NCBI GenBank assembly: GCA_963662155.1
Contig: OY759264.1
Span: forward strand, 18,415,642-18,479,641
From: Lamellibrachia columna
Taxonomy: Eukaryota > Annelida > Polychaeta > Sabellida > Siboglinidae
DNA: 64,000 bases
Direction: 5' to 3'
The translations under genes were made by a program, and so were the position numbers. Shown piece after piece: positions 1 through 12,750 of this stretch. The first letter of the stretch is position 1; each line of letters opens with the position of its first letter. The notes under the pieces were generated by a model that saw only the letters and a program-made list of their open reading frames with translations, was not told where the DNA came from and did no database searches.

Positions 1-449
1 ATATGAAGATACCTGCTCAATACTAAACTGCTATACTACTATAAAAAATATATATACTAAATCAGTAATACATTTACGAGACAATTATCTATTACAATTT
101 ATATTACACATTATCATATATATTTCAATATATACACTCCACTATTCGTGCACGCTCTTTCTCCTTCACACACGCCCATAATCTTTTGCATGAATGAGTT
201 CGTTAATTATAGTTCATTGGTGGCTCCGATCAAAGCGACTGTTTTATAGGAGTCACTAACCCTTTATTAATTAACATATTAATGAATATTTTGTTTCTAT
301 CACTCAATTTGGTTTTGTATTGTAAGCGGGGTCAAAATAAACGTTCTTGTTCTTGTAAAGTAGAATGCCAAAAAATGCAAATCACCCCTCGCAAATTACC
401 CCTCGAAATCAGTTGCATAAATTTCAGCAAGACATCCGACAGCATCCAC

Positions 450-1240
450 AAACCGTCAGTGTGGATAATCGAAGTCTCGTACGGAATCCCACCAAATATG
501 GAATCCGTAACCTTATTATGTAAAAAAACAGAATATAGCTACGACTGGTTCCGAATGGTGACAGGTGTCAGACAAGGCTACATCCGTTTTCCCCTCCTCT
601 TCGCCGTGGCCATCGACTGTGTTCTATGTCTGGCAACCAGAGGCAATCGGTGTATAGTGTGGGTTGAGGAGGCGTATTTGTCAGACTTAGACTTTGACGA
701 TGACATCGGCTCTCTCTAAGACAGCGCCCTAAGCCTCCAACGTCTGGGGGGGGGGGGGTTCAACCATTCACATCTGTTTTTACCAACCAGAACAAAGTGG
801 AAACAGTAGAACACTTCATCTGAATCGACAGTTCCTCCAGTAACCAAGAAATGTTCGACAATTAGCTAAAATGCACATTAAGGAACTCAAACGTTCAACT
901 AACCCTCCTCTACTGAGGTGAAACATGTCACCTCAAAACAAGTCAAGAAAAGAAACTTTTCGACATTAAATGCCTTGCAATATCTTGGACATTCACAGGA
1001 TCGATTGTATGTCGAAGAGATCCGAACAACCTCCAGTCTCATCCACTATCTGTAGATGGCTCGGCCATGTCACGAGGCTTCACCGACTATACCTATTCTT
1101 GCCCACCAAACATCACGGTGGATTCCAGCTGACCAGAGGTGGAGAGGACGACCGAGAATGAACTGGTGCAGACCGTCGTCCGCTGGTCAACGGAAGTTAC
1201 GATGCTAGCTGTTGATCGATCCAAGTGGAGCGGTAAGTCG
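450..1240 (+). mobile_element. Degenerate non-LTR retrotransposon fragment (reverse transcriptase to C-terminus)
   Basis: A decayed LINE open reading frame read in shifting frames. The reverse-transcriptase middle is recognisable at 541-715: a 'MVTGVRQGYIRFPLLFAVAID' type block followed by LDFDDDIGSL, which corresponds to the usual TGVRQGC..SPLLF and LDFADDIALL motifs of RTE-like elements. After stops and frameshifts the C-terminal arm reappears at 1040-1230, matching the familiar 'WLGHVxRL...W.P..RGRPRMNW' tail. A G-homopolymer lies inside at about 747-758. Several stop codons and an altered active site (FDDD for FADD) make it dead. Similar C-terminal arms recur at 17385, 24030 and 29200. 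Clade assignment is by motif memory. Confidence 0.75.
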
Positions 1241-1529
1241 TGCATCTCTTGATGCGGGAGCGGATAAGTCTATATAAACGCAGCATAACTAGTTATACAA
1301 AGTATCATTTTAATATAGGTTTATTTATCTGCATCAATGGTTTCGGTTTCTTTCTGATTGTTCAATTCATGCTCAATGCGGGATTTTTGACCTCGTTGAG
1401 CAACCCATATCATTTATTTATGTAGATTCGCACTGCTTAGTTTAAAGGCAAAACACGCTAAATGAGGGTCGAGCACATTGTAATTTCAAAACAGTTTTGT
1501 TAAACACCATAATACGTACATGCACACAC

Positions 1530-2841
<1,312 letters not shown>

Positions 2842-5150
2842 ATGGCACATCCTAAACGACCTGAGCTGAAACTGGGAGGACACACAGCAAAGAACTTTAA
2901 GAGCTTTGAAGTCAGTTTTAATTACTACTGCATTAAGGCAGAACATTAGAAAATACTTATAAAAGGATACATCACTCCCAGCTCAGATCGAGGCTCACTT
3001 AAAAAACTCTCAGGTTATAAATTGATTCTGCCAGGGGAATAAACAATGAAGTCTACGGGTGTTATACCGCCAAATTTTTTTTTAAATACTCCAAACATTA
3101 GTGACGTGCCTGTTGAGGAAATGATAAACACCCATCCATGTAACCATGTTGATGAACTGCACATAGCCACAGCTAGTGCTAGCCATTGCAGGCTTCCATC
3201 GTCACTATCCAGGAAGCCAATACGCATAATGGTCAGCCGGCGGTTGCCCCTTGCCGGGCAGTTGCGCAGAGAAGATATACTACAACAGAATGATGATAAC
3301 GTCAATGTATTGGGCCTCCATGTCCCTTCAAAATGAAAGAAGTTATATGTCCAGTGCAGATGGCCGTCCATCGAGTACTTGTAGCTAAGCGGTTCGTGGA
3401 AAATATGTATACCGAAATATGCATACCGAAAGCTGAAAGACCAACACCTTGGTGATCCAATGAACTGATCAGAGAAACACCAAAGAAGTTCAGAATATGC
3501 ACTGACCCCAGTCAAACAGTTAACAAGGCTATCCTCCGACCGTTATGTCAGATGCCTACCCTCAGTGAGCAGCAGCTTCACATGCTTTTCAATACCAAAT
3601 GCTTTTTCTTAGTGGATATACGTGAGGGGTTTCGTCACTGCCCCTGGATACCAAGGCGTCCACGATGATTACGATGCACATCTCTTACACCTCACACCTC
3701 TCTGGCTGAGGCTATCATTTGGAAATTCCAGCGCGTCAGAAGATTTCCAGCTCAGACTGTCCACTGCTCTTGAAAATGGAGGAGGCATAGTCAATGTCAT
3801 AATCAATGTTGCTGATGATATTTTGGTGTTTGGTGAGGGAAACATTTATGAAGAAGCAGTGCTCGACCATGATAACAGCTTCGCTGCACCCGTGGAGCAT
3901 TGCATACGTAACAACATGAAGCTGAACCCCGACAACTTGACATTCAAGATGAAGGAGTTACTTTCCATGGGCCACGCTATCAGCGATCTCTGCTTGAGAG
4001 AAGATCTTAATAAAGTGTCTGCGGTTACCAAGATGCCTGTTCCGCGCACCAGAGCCGCATACAATGGTTCATTGGGATATGCAGCATATGAACAAAATGT
4101 CAGTGCTGTTGTTAAACCTCTTCGAATGCTCGCACACGTGGGTTTAGACTTCATCTGGTCCAAGATACAACAAGACAAGTTTCTCAACAACAAAAAAGAC
4201 AGGCCATATCCAATGCCCCTTCTATCATATTATGTAACCTACATAAGCATGTTGTACTCCGGAAGGTGATGATGATACTGCAGCGATATAGGTTCGATGT
4301 TACCTATGAGAAAGGTAGCTCTCTTTATGTAGCTGATACACAGCCAAGAGCTGCACTGCCCACTCCTTTTGAGACCAAGGTAACTGGTTTCGAACTTTTC
4401 AGACTTCAAATGAAGATAGATAATAGATAACCCAACACACGGGTGATGCCATACTAAGAGACACGTCAACGCAAAGAAACCCATAATGATGCGATCATGT
4501 CCAAGTTTGGTATGTTATCAGCCGAGGTTGGCCTAATGACAGGGCTCATCTTGATGCTGATTGCATATTGGAGTTACAAAGATGAACAGTCGACACAAAA
4601 TGGCATAATATACACACGGGTCGCCAAGCATTTATTCCACAATCAATGCACGCAGAGTTACGTCGCTGCATTCACTCCAACCACCGTGGAACTGAATCAA
4701 ACATACGCATGGCAAGATCATTTCTCTTCTGGTCTGGCATAAAGAGTGCCATTCAAGACATGTGCCAAGCCTGTACCGTCTGTACCCAGTTCTGGCATTC
4801 TGTGCCCAATGAACCGATTCAATCCTTATCACTTCCTACATTACTATGGCAACTTGTCAGCCCGGACCTGTTCTCACTAGTGAACTGAAGAGTGTTTGTT
4901 TGCCACATAAACAGTGGCCAACAATTCACCAGCAAGGAATATCACGACTTTGTACGAAACTATGGTTTCAAACACACAACCTCGTCTCCAGGGCAATGAG
5001 AAGGCTGGGGCATTTGTGAAAGTCTCCAAAGCCCACCATCGAGGATTACAATAAAGCCATGCTTTTCAACAGGAACACACCACCTAGCGAATGTTCTGCC
5101 ACCGCACTGGTACACCGCTACCTACATGCGGTTCACTACTCACAACAAAA
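2842..5150 (+). mobile_element. Degenerate Ty3/gypsy LTR retrotransposon, gag-pol remnant
   Basis: Reading across frameshifts, the segments fall in gypsy gag-pol order. A gag-like start at 2842 reads MAHPKRPELKLGG, typical of the short gypsy gag N-terminus. Reverse transcriptase begins about 3480 (KFRICTDPS, then FFLVDIREGF near 3605). The active-site region is at 3811-3840 (VADDILVFG), followed by the thumb block MGHAISD (about 3970) and TKMPVPRTR. RNase H/connection remnants near 4290 read LQRYRFDVTYEKG. An integrase-like zinc-binding and core segment lies at 4646-4960 (ARSFLFWSGI, CQACTVC, then QFTSKEYHDFV). There are internal stops and a damaged YADD (VADD), so it is inactive. No flanking LTRs were identified. 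Gypsy assignment rests on motif order and is fairly secure. Confidence 0.85.
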
Positions 5151-6074
5151 CCTATAGACTTGGATTTTGTGGTAACGTTTACTGGCAAGCAAAACATGTA
5201 CAATCAGCTGGCCTTTCACCGAAGCTAGCCAGTGATGGAAGCTGGAAGCAGAGGTGTCAAGTACACGCACTAATGCACGAACGCTCTGTCGCGTGGAAGC
5301 GTACGCACATGTCTACACAGGTATAAACACACACATGCACGCACACACGCTCGTGTATACTTGTGCAAATTGAAATTTAATGAATGTATCAATTTAAACA
5401 TCTTACTAAACACAAGCTATCGCACACAAATTGCTGTTTATTTGCACTTAAAAACCTATGACGTTTCGTTTTCCGATGTCGTCCTTTCACGGACGGTGAA
5501 ACAGCTGACAATGGCCCGGCTTGTCGACTATTCCGTGAGTGGCGCCAGTATTTATTTGGTCACGAACGATATCGTCATGCTCTGATAACTGTCATATTTT
5601 CCTACTGCGGTTCCAAACCTCCGCCATGAGGGCTAACCTAAACGGAGAGGCCGTCTCCGCATAGTCTCCGTTGTTACACACGCTTCAGAGGTAAGGGGAT
5701 AGGGAATAGATCCTACACAGGTAGCACCGTTCGAGTAAACTAACAGTAGTGTCTAGTAGTGTTCAGTGCGATTACTGCTGCGATCACTAAAGCATGTAGC
5801 TCTGTTTTTGAGACACGTTCTGTGCGGCCTGGTCGCTTTGTGTGCTGTAAGGTCGCGCTGCTGGCCTGATTAGTCGATCGTGCCAATGCATACATTTGTG
5901 ATTGCAATTAACTCAGGCACGTCGCTGTATCATAGCTTACTGTTGCTCCAGCGTCAAATGAAATATTGACCCCCAGATATTTGGACCCGCTGGTACAAAT
6001 TTAAGTGTGATAATTACATAGAATGATAACACAATCCGCCCTACTCAATATGTCGTAATAATGCCAACAAGGCC

Positions 6075-6076
<2 letters not shown>
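5151..6076. other. No gene recognised
   Basis: Mixed-composition sequence containing only short motif-free open frames. It could contain the 3' end of the gypsy element, but no repeat matching the 5' side was seen. Confidence 0.5.
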
Positions 6077-6551
<475 letters not shown>

Positions 6552-7029
6552 TACTTGATATTTCAATTCCGGGTTGAAATGTCGCCCGAATCCAAACCTT
6601 ATCTCACACCGGTATCCAGCCGTGTTTAGGGTCCGTCATCACCATTAGAATCTGTGCACATCATATGCTTTGTGGGTATCTCGGAGAGCAATTATATTTT
6701 TAATCACTGGCTAAAAGCGATTTTTTTGTTTTTTATCAAATAAGTTGAATCTTGCCAAATAGTAAATATTGTTTATACAACACTACAGATATTTCACGCA
6801 TATGCGATTAGAAAATTCAAAGTTACATTCATCGACAATAATTTGCTGGTATAAATCGAGACAAATCCAAGTAATGCGTCTCATTTAGTGATACGACAAC
6901 TGGGCCAACGTTCAATTCCACGCTCGTTCGAGTGTATCCACAACGGGGGGGGGGGGGGGGAGGGGTAATATCACCACTTAAGATATGAAGATGTGTCTAT
7001 TACTTATCATGCGCGTTCTCCTGAAGTTT

Positions 7030-7430
7030 GTGACAGCGATATAACCCATATTTGCCTTGATATCCTTTTTTATATTTGGTGTATGGGTACAACCATGTTA
7101 CTTTGCAAGGGTTCACATTTTGGGATTCACAAACACGACTGCGTGCTTGCACCCACTCCATTATGTTCTATTTATGGCATGTCAACAGCGAGAGCCCAGT
7201 ATCATCCATAATCAGCGGCCCTCCACTCTCCCGCTGTCATTTGAAGTATTTTTGTATGCTTCCCTAAATATGTAATCTGAGTCCACCCCAGATGTCACGT
7301 TATTTGGGGTGGATTCAGGGTTGAAGGTGTCCTGTCTGGTCTTGATATTTTGTAATTTGGTAACACTAAAAAATCCCAAGAGATTGTGTCTGCTGTGATC
7401 GCAGCGTTCACACCTCCGCACCTTTGATTG
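7030..7430. repeat. Interspersed repeat, second copy near 38.9-39.26 kb
   Basis: The segment '...ggattcagggttgaaggtgtcctgtctggtcttgat...' and its upstream 'gtcaacagc...agtatc' part reappear diverged at 39010-39260 ('ggattaaaggtgtcctctctgatcttgac'). Family unknown; no coding potential. Confidence 0.6.
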
Positions 7431-7439
7431 TCATTGGCG

Positions 7440-8375
7440 GTAAAGTGGCCCATGTAATCTGGCTTTCAGTCTTGTTGAGATGGCTATGTTAGAAAATATG
7501 CTAGTTCTTTTGTATAACATTTTTAAAGAAGATTTGCCATCCAAGCCAAATATCCAGTTGGCAAGTGAAAAAGGAAGACATTGGCTTATCGAGAGTCCAA
7601 CAATTTTCATCTACGTGTAACCCGCCCTCCTGAGATATGTGTAAACCCTTTTTTTTAAACATATTCACGCTGCTAGCAGATACACAATCCGTAGACAATT
7701 TGTTCCATTTATTAGTTCTACTATATTTCTTGAGTGAAAAAACATATTTCTATTATGTTTTTACCAATTCAAAATCTTAAAAGCTTAAATCTGATCTCCT
7801 CTTAACCGCCTTGTCTCTAGGGTTGTTAAAACACATTCTTTAGGCATTCTTCATAACTTAGGTCTCTCAGTTCTGGAATAATTTTAGTTGCTCTCCTCGT
7901 TCAAGTGTATCTATATCCTTCTTACGATATGGTCTCCACGTTTGTATACAGTATTCTAAATGAGGTCTAACTACTGCTTTATACATAGGTATAATTGACT
8001 TTTTTTCCTTATATGCCATGTTTCTCCTAATCAACCCAATAATTTGATTACCCTTCCAAGCTGCAATTCCACACTTTCCTGAAACTTTCATAGCACTTTT
8101 TTCAGCACTTATTGTTATTCCTAAGTCTTTTCTTTTACAGTAGTGCTTAGAACAGTACCTCCCATATTATAGTTTATATCCAAGTTCCGTGTCGTGTATG
8201 TAGGCATTAACATGTCCCAAAACTGAATAACATCTGCCATTTTTCAGACCATTTAAATAATTTTTCTAGATCGTTTTGTAAATGTTGTTTATCAAAATCA
8301 GTGTTAACCTTTCTAAACACTTTTGTGTCATCCGCAAATTTAACTATGTCGCTTTTTATATTGTCGTCCAAGCCA

Positions 8376-8409
<34 letters not shown>

Positions 8410-9663
8410 TGGCTTATATATAATATATATTAAGAATAACTAAGGTCCTAATACTGATCCTTGTGGTACCCCACTCAAAACTGATTTCCAGTTTGAAAAC
8501 TCTCCATCTACTACAACACGCTGTCTTCTGTCAGTCAGCCATTGTTCTATACAGTCAATTATGCTATCCCCGAAACCATTGGCTTTTAACTTAAGTAGTA
8601 ATCTTTGAGGTGGCACTTTGTCAAAAGCTTTCTGAAAATCTAAGTAGATACTATCTACTGCCGATCCCTCGTCTTTCCACTTAGTGGTTTCTTAAAAAAA
8701 CATTTGTTAAGCATGACCAAGCTTTTAGGAATCCATGTTGAGATGAATTTAATAATTTATGCCTAACAAGGAAGTCCACCATATGATATTTAATTAACCT
8801 TTCTAAAAATTTACAAATCACTGACGTTAAACTCACTGATCTGTAATTCTCTAACTTATTTCTTGAACCCTTTTTAAATAATTGCATGATGCTTGTTTAT
8901 TTCCATTCAAAAGGAACAACTCCCTCTTTTTATAAAAAGTTGAACACTCTTGTAAGTGGTATACTGATTTGTTGTACTGTTTCCATTAGTAGTTTAGGAG
9001 GAATTCCATCCACTCCAGGTGATTTATTATCCTTCATTGCCTTTATTTTCTTAGTTACCATTTCTGGATTTTCAATCAACTGCCATAAATAATCAGATTT
9101 AGCCTCCTGAAATTTAGCATCTGGAACTGGTAATGAACTAATATCTTCTCTGGTAAACACTGAACCATTTAGGTCTTCCAACCTTGTGATATGTCTTCTA
9201 GAGGTCCAACCTTGTCTCGTACGTTTTGTTTATTCCTGACATATGCATACAAACACTTGCTGTCATGTGTTATGTTACATGCTAGTTTTTGTTCATAGCT
9301 TCTTTTAGATTGTCTAATTTAAGTTGTAGCTGCATTAAGTGCGTCTTTGTAATTTGCATAGTCTTCATCCTATCCTATGAACCCTCCGTATAGTTTGATT
9401 GAACACTATTTTCTAATAGCATCTTTTGACTAGTTTTTTTCCTCGACCGTTTCCTTGTTTTTTCAAGGGAACACATTTATCATTGACACTCTCAATTTCA
9501 TATTTTAGAATGCCCAATCATTCAACTGTGGTCTAATTGCTCAGCATGTTATTCCAATCTAGCTTTTCTAAGTATTTTCTCATCTTTATATAACCTTTGT
9601 GGAAGTTTCTTCTGTGCGTTTTTTATTTTTTACTTTCTGATTTTACATTGATGTCAAAATGTA
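7440..9663 (-). mobile_element. CR1-like LINE remnant (RT and C-terminus), minus strand
   Basis: Reads on the minus strand from about 9660 down to 7440. Recognisable parts in order: a linker reading VFTREDISSLPVPDAKFQEAKS (9180-9060), the KSPGVDGIPPKLL block (about 9020), NYRSVSLTSVICKFLERL (8840), a GFLKA...FQKAFDKVPPQRLLLKLKANG region across frameshifts (8760-8570), DRRQRVVVDG (8520), GSVLG (8460), FADDTKVF-like sequence (8340), and a C-terminal LIRRNMAYKEKK..PMYKAVVRPHLEYCIQ block (8050-7920) ending with NKWNKLSTDCVSASSVNMF (7720-7640). An AT expansion interrupts it at 8381-8404. It is 5'-truncated at the piggyBac-like element beginning at 9670. A sister copy lies at 40498-42870. Confidence 0.85.
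8370..8415. repeat. Perfect palindrome with (AT)12 core inside the LINE
   Basis: Arms aagccactgat (8370-8380) and atcagtggctt (8405-8415) are exact reverse complements around 24 bp of AT. It lies where the LINE should encode the YIND motif of reverse transcriptase. Confidence 0.9.
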
Positions 9664-10048
9664 TTTTAACCCATTAGACCCCACACATTGAATTAAGCCT
9701 GTGCTGCTTTTCCCCGGGCAACTGAGGCGGATTTTGAAAATTATGGGTGCTTGTAGTTTTTAAGCTGTAGCTTCAAAAGTATTGATATCTTATAATTGCA
9801 ATTTATGTTTATTTTGAAGCAAATTGAATTATTTATGCAGTGGTGTAACTGTGGTATATATAAGCTTGTTATATGTTGTCATTCTGAGGGGTGGAACTTC
9901 GGAAATAAATTTTGTGAACAGATACTGAGAGTGGAGTTTGACATGATAGTCATATTTTATTACAATAACATCACCAACTGCTGGCTCCACACAAGGAAAT
10001 GTTCTTCCTATGCAAGGTACTGCACAAAGAATCCAATTTTGCACAAAA

Positions 10049-10145
10049 TTAATGCACATTGCATGTCAGACATCCAAAGCATGTCTCCATTGCACGTCCA
10101 GATGGCCGTTTCACTCCGTTTTCGCGACACAACTGACAAGCTCAT
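10049..10145 (-). pseudogene. piggyBac transposase C-terminal Cys-rich remnant
   Basis: In one minus-strand frame this reads ACQLCRENGVKRPSG..., then METCFGCLTCNVH and a stop. The spacing of paired cysteines (CxxC ... CxxCxxC) after a basic, Arg/Lys-containing spacer resembles the zinc-binding C-terminus of piggyBac transposases. A stop lies just upstream in the same frame, so it is only a fragment. Support comes mostly from its position inside piggyBac-type ends; alone it would be weak. Confidence 0.5.
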
Positions 10146-10471
10146 TTTGATGACAATGAGTTGTTGGAGTTCTCATCAGGGATGTCATCACTACTGTTAC
10201 ATGCCACCTGAAACAAACAAACAGCTACAGTAATGAAAACAGAATAATAATTTTTATGCATTTGTCACATGTCATATCCAACACAACAATGTCAAATTAT
10301 AATTTTTACAAGCAGCCAATAATGACATGACTTTTTTAAAGTTTACTAATATCTGAAATATAGATAAACATAATTAATTACAAAGACCACTGACACCGTC
10401 AATATAATACATTTTTCAACAATGTCCAAAGGCAAAGCAACAACACCACCCATCCAGGCACCGCCCAGGCC

Positions 10472-11472
10472 GGGATGGTTCGGCCCACGCCGACGGATGG
10501 TTCGGCCTAGTCGATTCGGCCCATGAAGACGGATGGTTCGGCCCATTTCACTGTCGCTATTGAAATCAGCTACGGTCGATTCGGCCCACTCTGTCTAAGC
10601 GGCGGAAATCTAAGAATAGTCGTTTCGGCCCACGGCCTGAATCATCGTGTTGTAGTAGTTTTGGAAAATAATGTATTGGTAGTTGTTAATAAAGACAGAA
10701 ATTCCATCCGTTTTCAATATTTCTGGCTTTGTGTTGTTGGACTGCGTAAACATCTTTTGGGATGACTAATGGTTGCATTTGTATGTTTTTCAATATGACT
10801 TTAATACTTTAGCAAAAATATTGAACGTAATAAACACTTGGTTCGAAAACAATAATAATACTGTAGCGTACAATATTTCGCTAAAACACGCAAACAGTTG
10901 AAACTAGGGAACGTAATAAATAAGTAATATTGGTTCAAAAACAATAATAATGTAGCGCATGGCATTTCATTCAAACACTGAAACAGTTGTAGCGTATAAC
11001 ATTTCGCAATTACAACACTCAATATTTCGCTAAAACACGCAAACAGTTGAAATTAGGGAACGTAATAAATAAGTAATATTGGTTCGAAAACAATAATAAT
11101 GTAGCACATGGCATTTCGTTAAAACACTGAAACAGTTGTAGCGTATAACATTTCGCAATTACAACACTCAATAAACAACAATTGACTTGAAAACAAAACA
11201 ATAATACTGTAGCGTACAACAAGTCAACAGCATTTCGCTAAGACATGCAAACAGTTGAAACTAGCGAAAGTAATAACTAGCGAATTACAGCACTCAATTC
11301 GCTAACAGTTACAATTAGTTAGTCGTTTCGGCACACGGCGCCCGCTGGTACCGGTTGCATACACGGATGGTTCGGCCCATGCGAACGAAAACACGTCACG
11401 GTTCACCGGTCGCGCCGTTGGATGGTTCAGCCCATGGGCCGAACCCGTTATGGGCCGAAACATCCGACACCC
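10472..11472. mobile_element. Nested non-autonomous DNA element built on GGATGGTTCGGCCCA repeats
   Basis: A 1.0 kb insertion inside the piggyBac-like element. The motif GGATGGTTCGGCCCA or close variants recurs in direct orientation near both ends (10473, 10494, 10530, 11364 and a GGATGGTTCAGCCCA at 11420) and as its complement (tgggccgaaacatcc, about 11451-11465). The octamer CCCAGGCC flanks it on both sides (10464-10471 and 11473-11480), consistent with an 8-bp target-site duplication as made by hAT, P or Merlin-type elements. No transposase frame is present. The boundaries rest on the octamer and the ragged GGG..GGATG ends, so superfamily is open. Confidence 0.6.
10863..11180. repeat. Two tandem units of about 160 bp within the nested element
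   Basis: The block starting 'atttcgctaaaacacgcaa' and ending 'gcaattacaacactcaa' occurs twice in tandem, at about 10872 and about 11024, with few differences. A third, rearranged partial unit follows to about 11290. Confidence 0.8.
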
Positions 11473-11735
11473 CCCAGGCCAGGGGCCGGGCTTGAATGTT
11501 TACATGCTCGTCGGGCCAGATTTTTCTGTTTATTATTTAACATTTATTATATAACAACATGCACAACTAACCACGTAATTTAAGCCGAGTAAATGGCACA
11601 AAACACACGATGTCAGTGTTGAAACAGTCGACAAGCTGAATAAGACAGTGACCAGGCTACTCTTGGACGAAGAAAACCAACCGACGCCATCTTCAATTTA
11701 TCGCTCACTCAGTCAAAGATCGAGCCACATATAAA

Positions 11736-11842
11736 TCATACCTCCACATCCATCTCAGAAGCACTTTCATCCGAAGATTCATCCCTAAAATCGAGCAAAC
11801 TTCATCTGCAGTGAACGCATCTGTTCTACGAGATACGGCCAT
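11736..11842 (-). pseudogene. piggyBac transposase N-terminal remnant
   Basis: Starting at the ATG at 11842-11840 the minus strand reads MAVSRRTDAFTADEVCSIL; after one frameshift it continues DESSDESASEMDVEV and stops. A short 'FTA(D/E)EVxxLL' helix followed by an acidic Asp/Glu/Ser run is the usual N-terminus of piggyBac transposases. It begins about 235 bp inside the right terminal repeat, the expected position for the 5' end of the gene. The frameshift and loss of the core make it non-functional. Confidence 0.6.
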
Positions 11843-12182
11843 TTTTAAAGCCCACCAGTGCTCGACTTCAAATGCGATTATCTTCGAAACTTTCAATACG
11901 ACCATTATGTTAATTTTACCCACAATTCATAGCTAAGATATGTAGAATTCCGCTAGTTTTAGTTTCATATCAATCCACCCGATGACGCCACCTCTACAGC
12001 CTTTTTCCCCAGCGGACGCTTGCGGGCGCCGTGGGGAAAACAAGGTCGGACGCTTTCGGACGCGTGGGGTCTAATGGGTTTTAAATGTAATGAACTCCGG
12101 TTGTTAAGGTGAATTAATTAACTAAGATTAAACTGAAATATTTGGTAGTATTAATTACTTATATGGTGCTTTTTTGTTTTAG

Positions 12183-12230
12183 GCAATGAAGCGCTTTTTT
12201 CAGAAGCTAACTGGAAAGTTACCGGCACCG
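12183..12230 (+). CDS. Kinase gene, predicted first coding or N-terminal exon (48 nt)
   Basis: The exon lies between a good acceptor (tttttgttttag, ending 12182) and a perfect donor (GTAAGT at 12231). It is 48 nt and reads AMKRFFQKLTGKLPAP in the only frame compatible with the phase-0 exons downstream. The ATG at 12186 could be the start codon, giving a short basic N-terminus MKRFFQKLTGKLPAP, with 'GCA' as the end of a spliced 5' UTR; alternatively the exon is internal. It sits 105 bp after the piggyBac-like element. No promoter or upstream exon could be identified. The call depends on splice-site quality and phase agreement with the array at 16.7-31 kb, so a transcript is needed for certainty. 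Confidence 0.6.
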
Positions 12231-12269
12231 GTAAGTCATTGCAGATAGACTTCATTTATTATGTTATCA

Positions 12270-12386
12270 GATAGGGAAGGAGGGAGAGAGGGAAGGGGAT
12301 GAAGGGAAGGAGGGAGGGAGGGAGGGAGGGAGGGAGGGAGGGAGGGAGGGAGGGAGGGAGGGAGGGAGGGAGGGAGGGAGGGAGGG
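12270..12386. repeat. (GGGA)n microsatellite
   Basis: A purine-only strand of GGGA/GGAG tetramers, about 100 bp of it uninterrupted, 40 bp inside the first predicted intron. Such tracts can form triplex or quadruplex structures. Confidence 0.97.
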
Positions 12387-12429
12387 GTTTACCAAAGTGT
12401 TCTTATATTAATGTGTAGTTTTGCATACA

Positions 12430-12750
12430 AATTGACTGGATGTTTCACAAATCGATTAGGCATTTCGCAAATGGACTAAGCATTTTGTAATTCGACTAAG
12501 CATGTATATGTGTGAGATGTGATGAATGATTTTTTGGGGGGTAGCTTTGAAAACTGTCTCAATGAACCCAACATAAGTTCCAAGTTAATGTAATTTGTAT
12601 CAGCCAGTAGTTTGTTTTAGCACGAACAAAGTGCTCATTTCACATATTGTGTAGGTATTTCACTGATCGACTAGGCATTTCATGTAATGACTAAGCATTT
12701 TAATTAAAGACTGGGCATTTCATGGAATGGCTAGGCATTTTATTGATGTT
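12430..12750. repeat. Degenerate ~20-bp repeat 'gcatttcannnaatngacta'
   Basis: The motif 'catttc(g/a)...nga(c)ta(g/a)gcattt' occurs as about seven irregular copies in two clusters (12438-12505 and 12652-12745). No known family. Confidence 0.6.

Larger units (their letters stand above)
9670..12078 (-). mobile_element. piggyBac-like DNA transposon, internally replaced, with intact ends
   Basis: The ends are exact inverted repeats: CCCATTAGACCCCAC at 9670-9684 and its complement at 12064-12078, flanked by TTTTAA on both sides (9664-9669 and 12079-12084). Insertion at TTAA and ends starting with CCC are hallmarks of piggyBac-family elements. The right end also carries subterminal GCGTCCGA-type repeats. 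Two short coding remnants on the minus strand fit the transposase termini: an acidic N-terminus near 11842-11736 and a Cys-rich C-terminus near 10145-10049. The DDD catalytic centre is missing; the middle is occupied by a second element (10472-11472). The 2.4 kb copy is therefore non-autonomous. It lies directly against a 5'-truncated LINE and about 100 bp before the first predicted exon of the kinase gene. Confidence 0.82.

Noticed and set aside
3015..3515. 166-codon open frame on the minus strand
   Set aside because: It lies antisense to the gypsy remnant, has no recognisable motif, and the plus strand explains the region.
2842..6076. Complete LTR retrotransposon with flanking LTRs
   Set aside because: No direct repeat pair, TG..CA ends or primer-binding site could be found around the gag-pol remnant.
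10346..10546. Frame with GRTIRxHGPN repeats on the minus strand
   Set aside because: The repeats are just the translated GGATGGTTCGGCCCA transposon motif.
10470..11470. CRISPR-like array
   Set aside because: The motif copies are irregularly spaced, in both orientations and lie in a eukaryotic transposon; no cas genes or uniform spacers.
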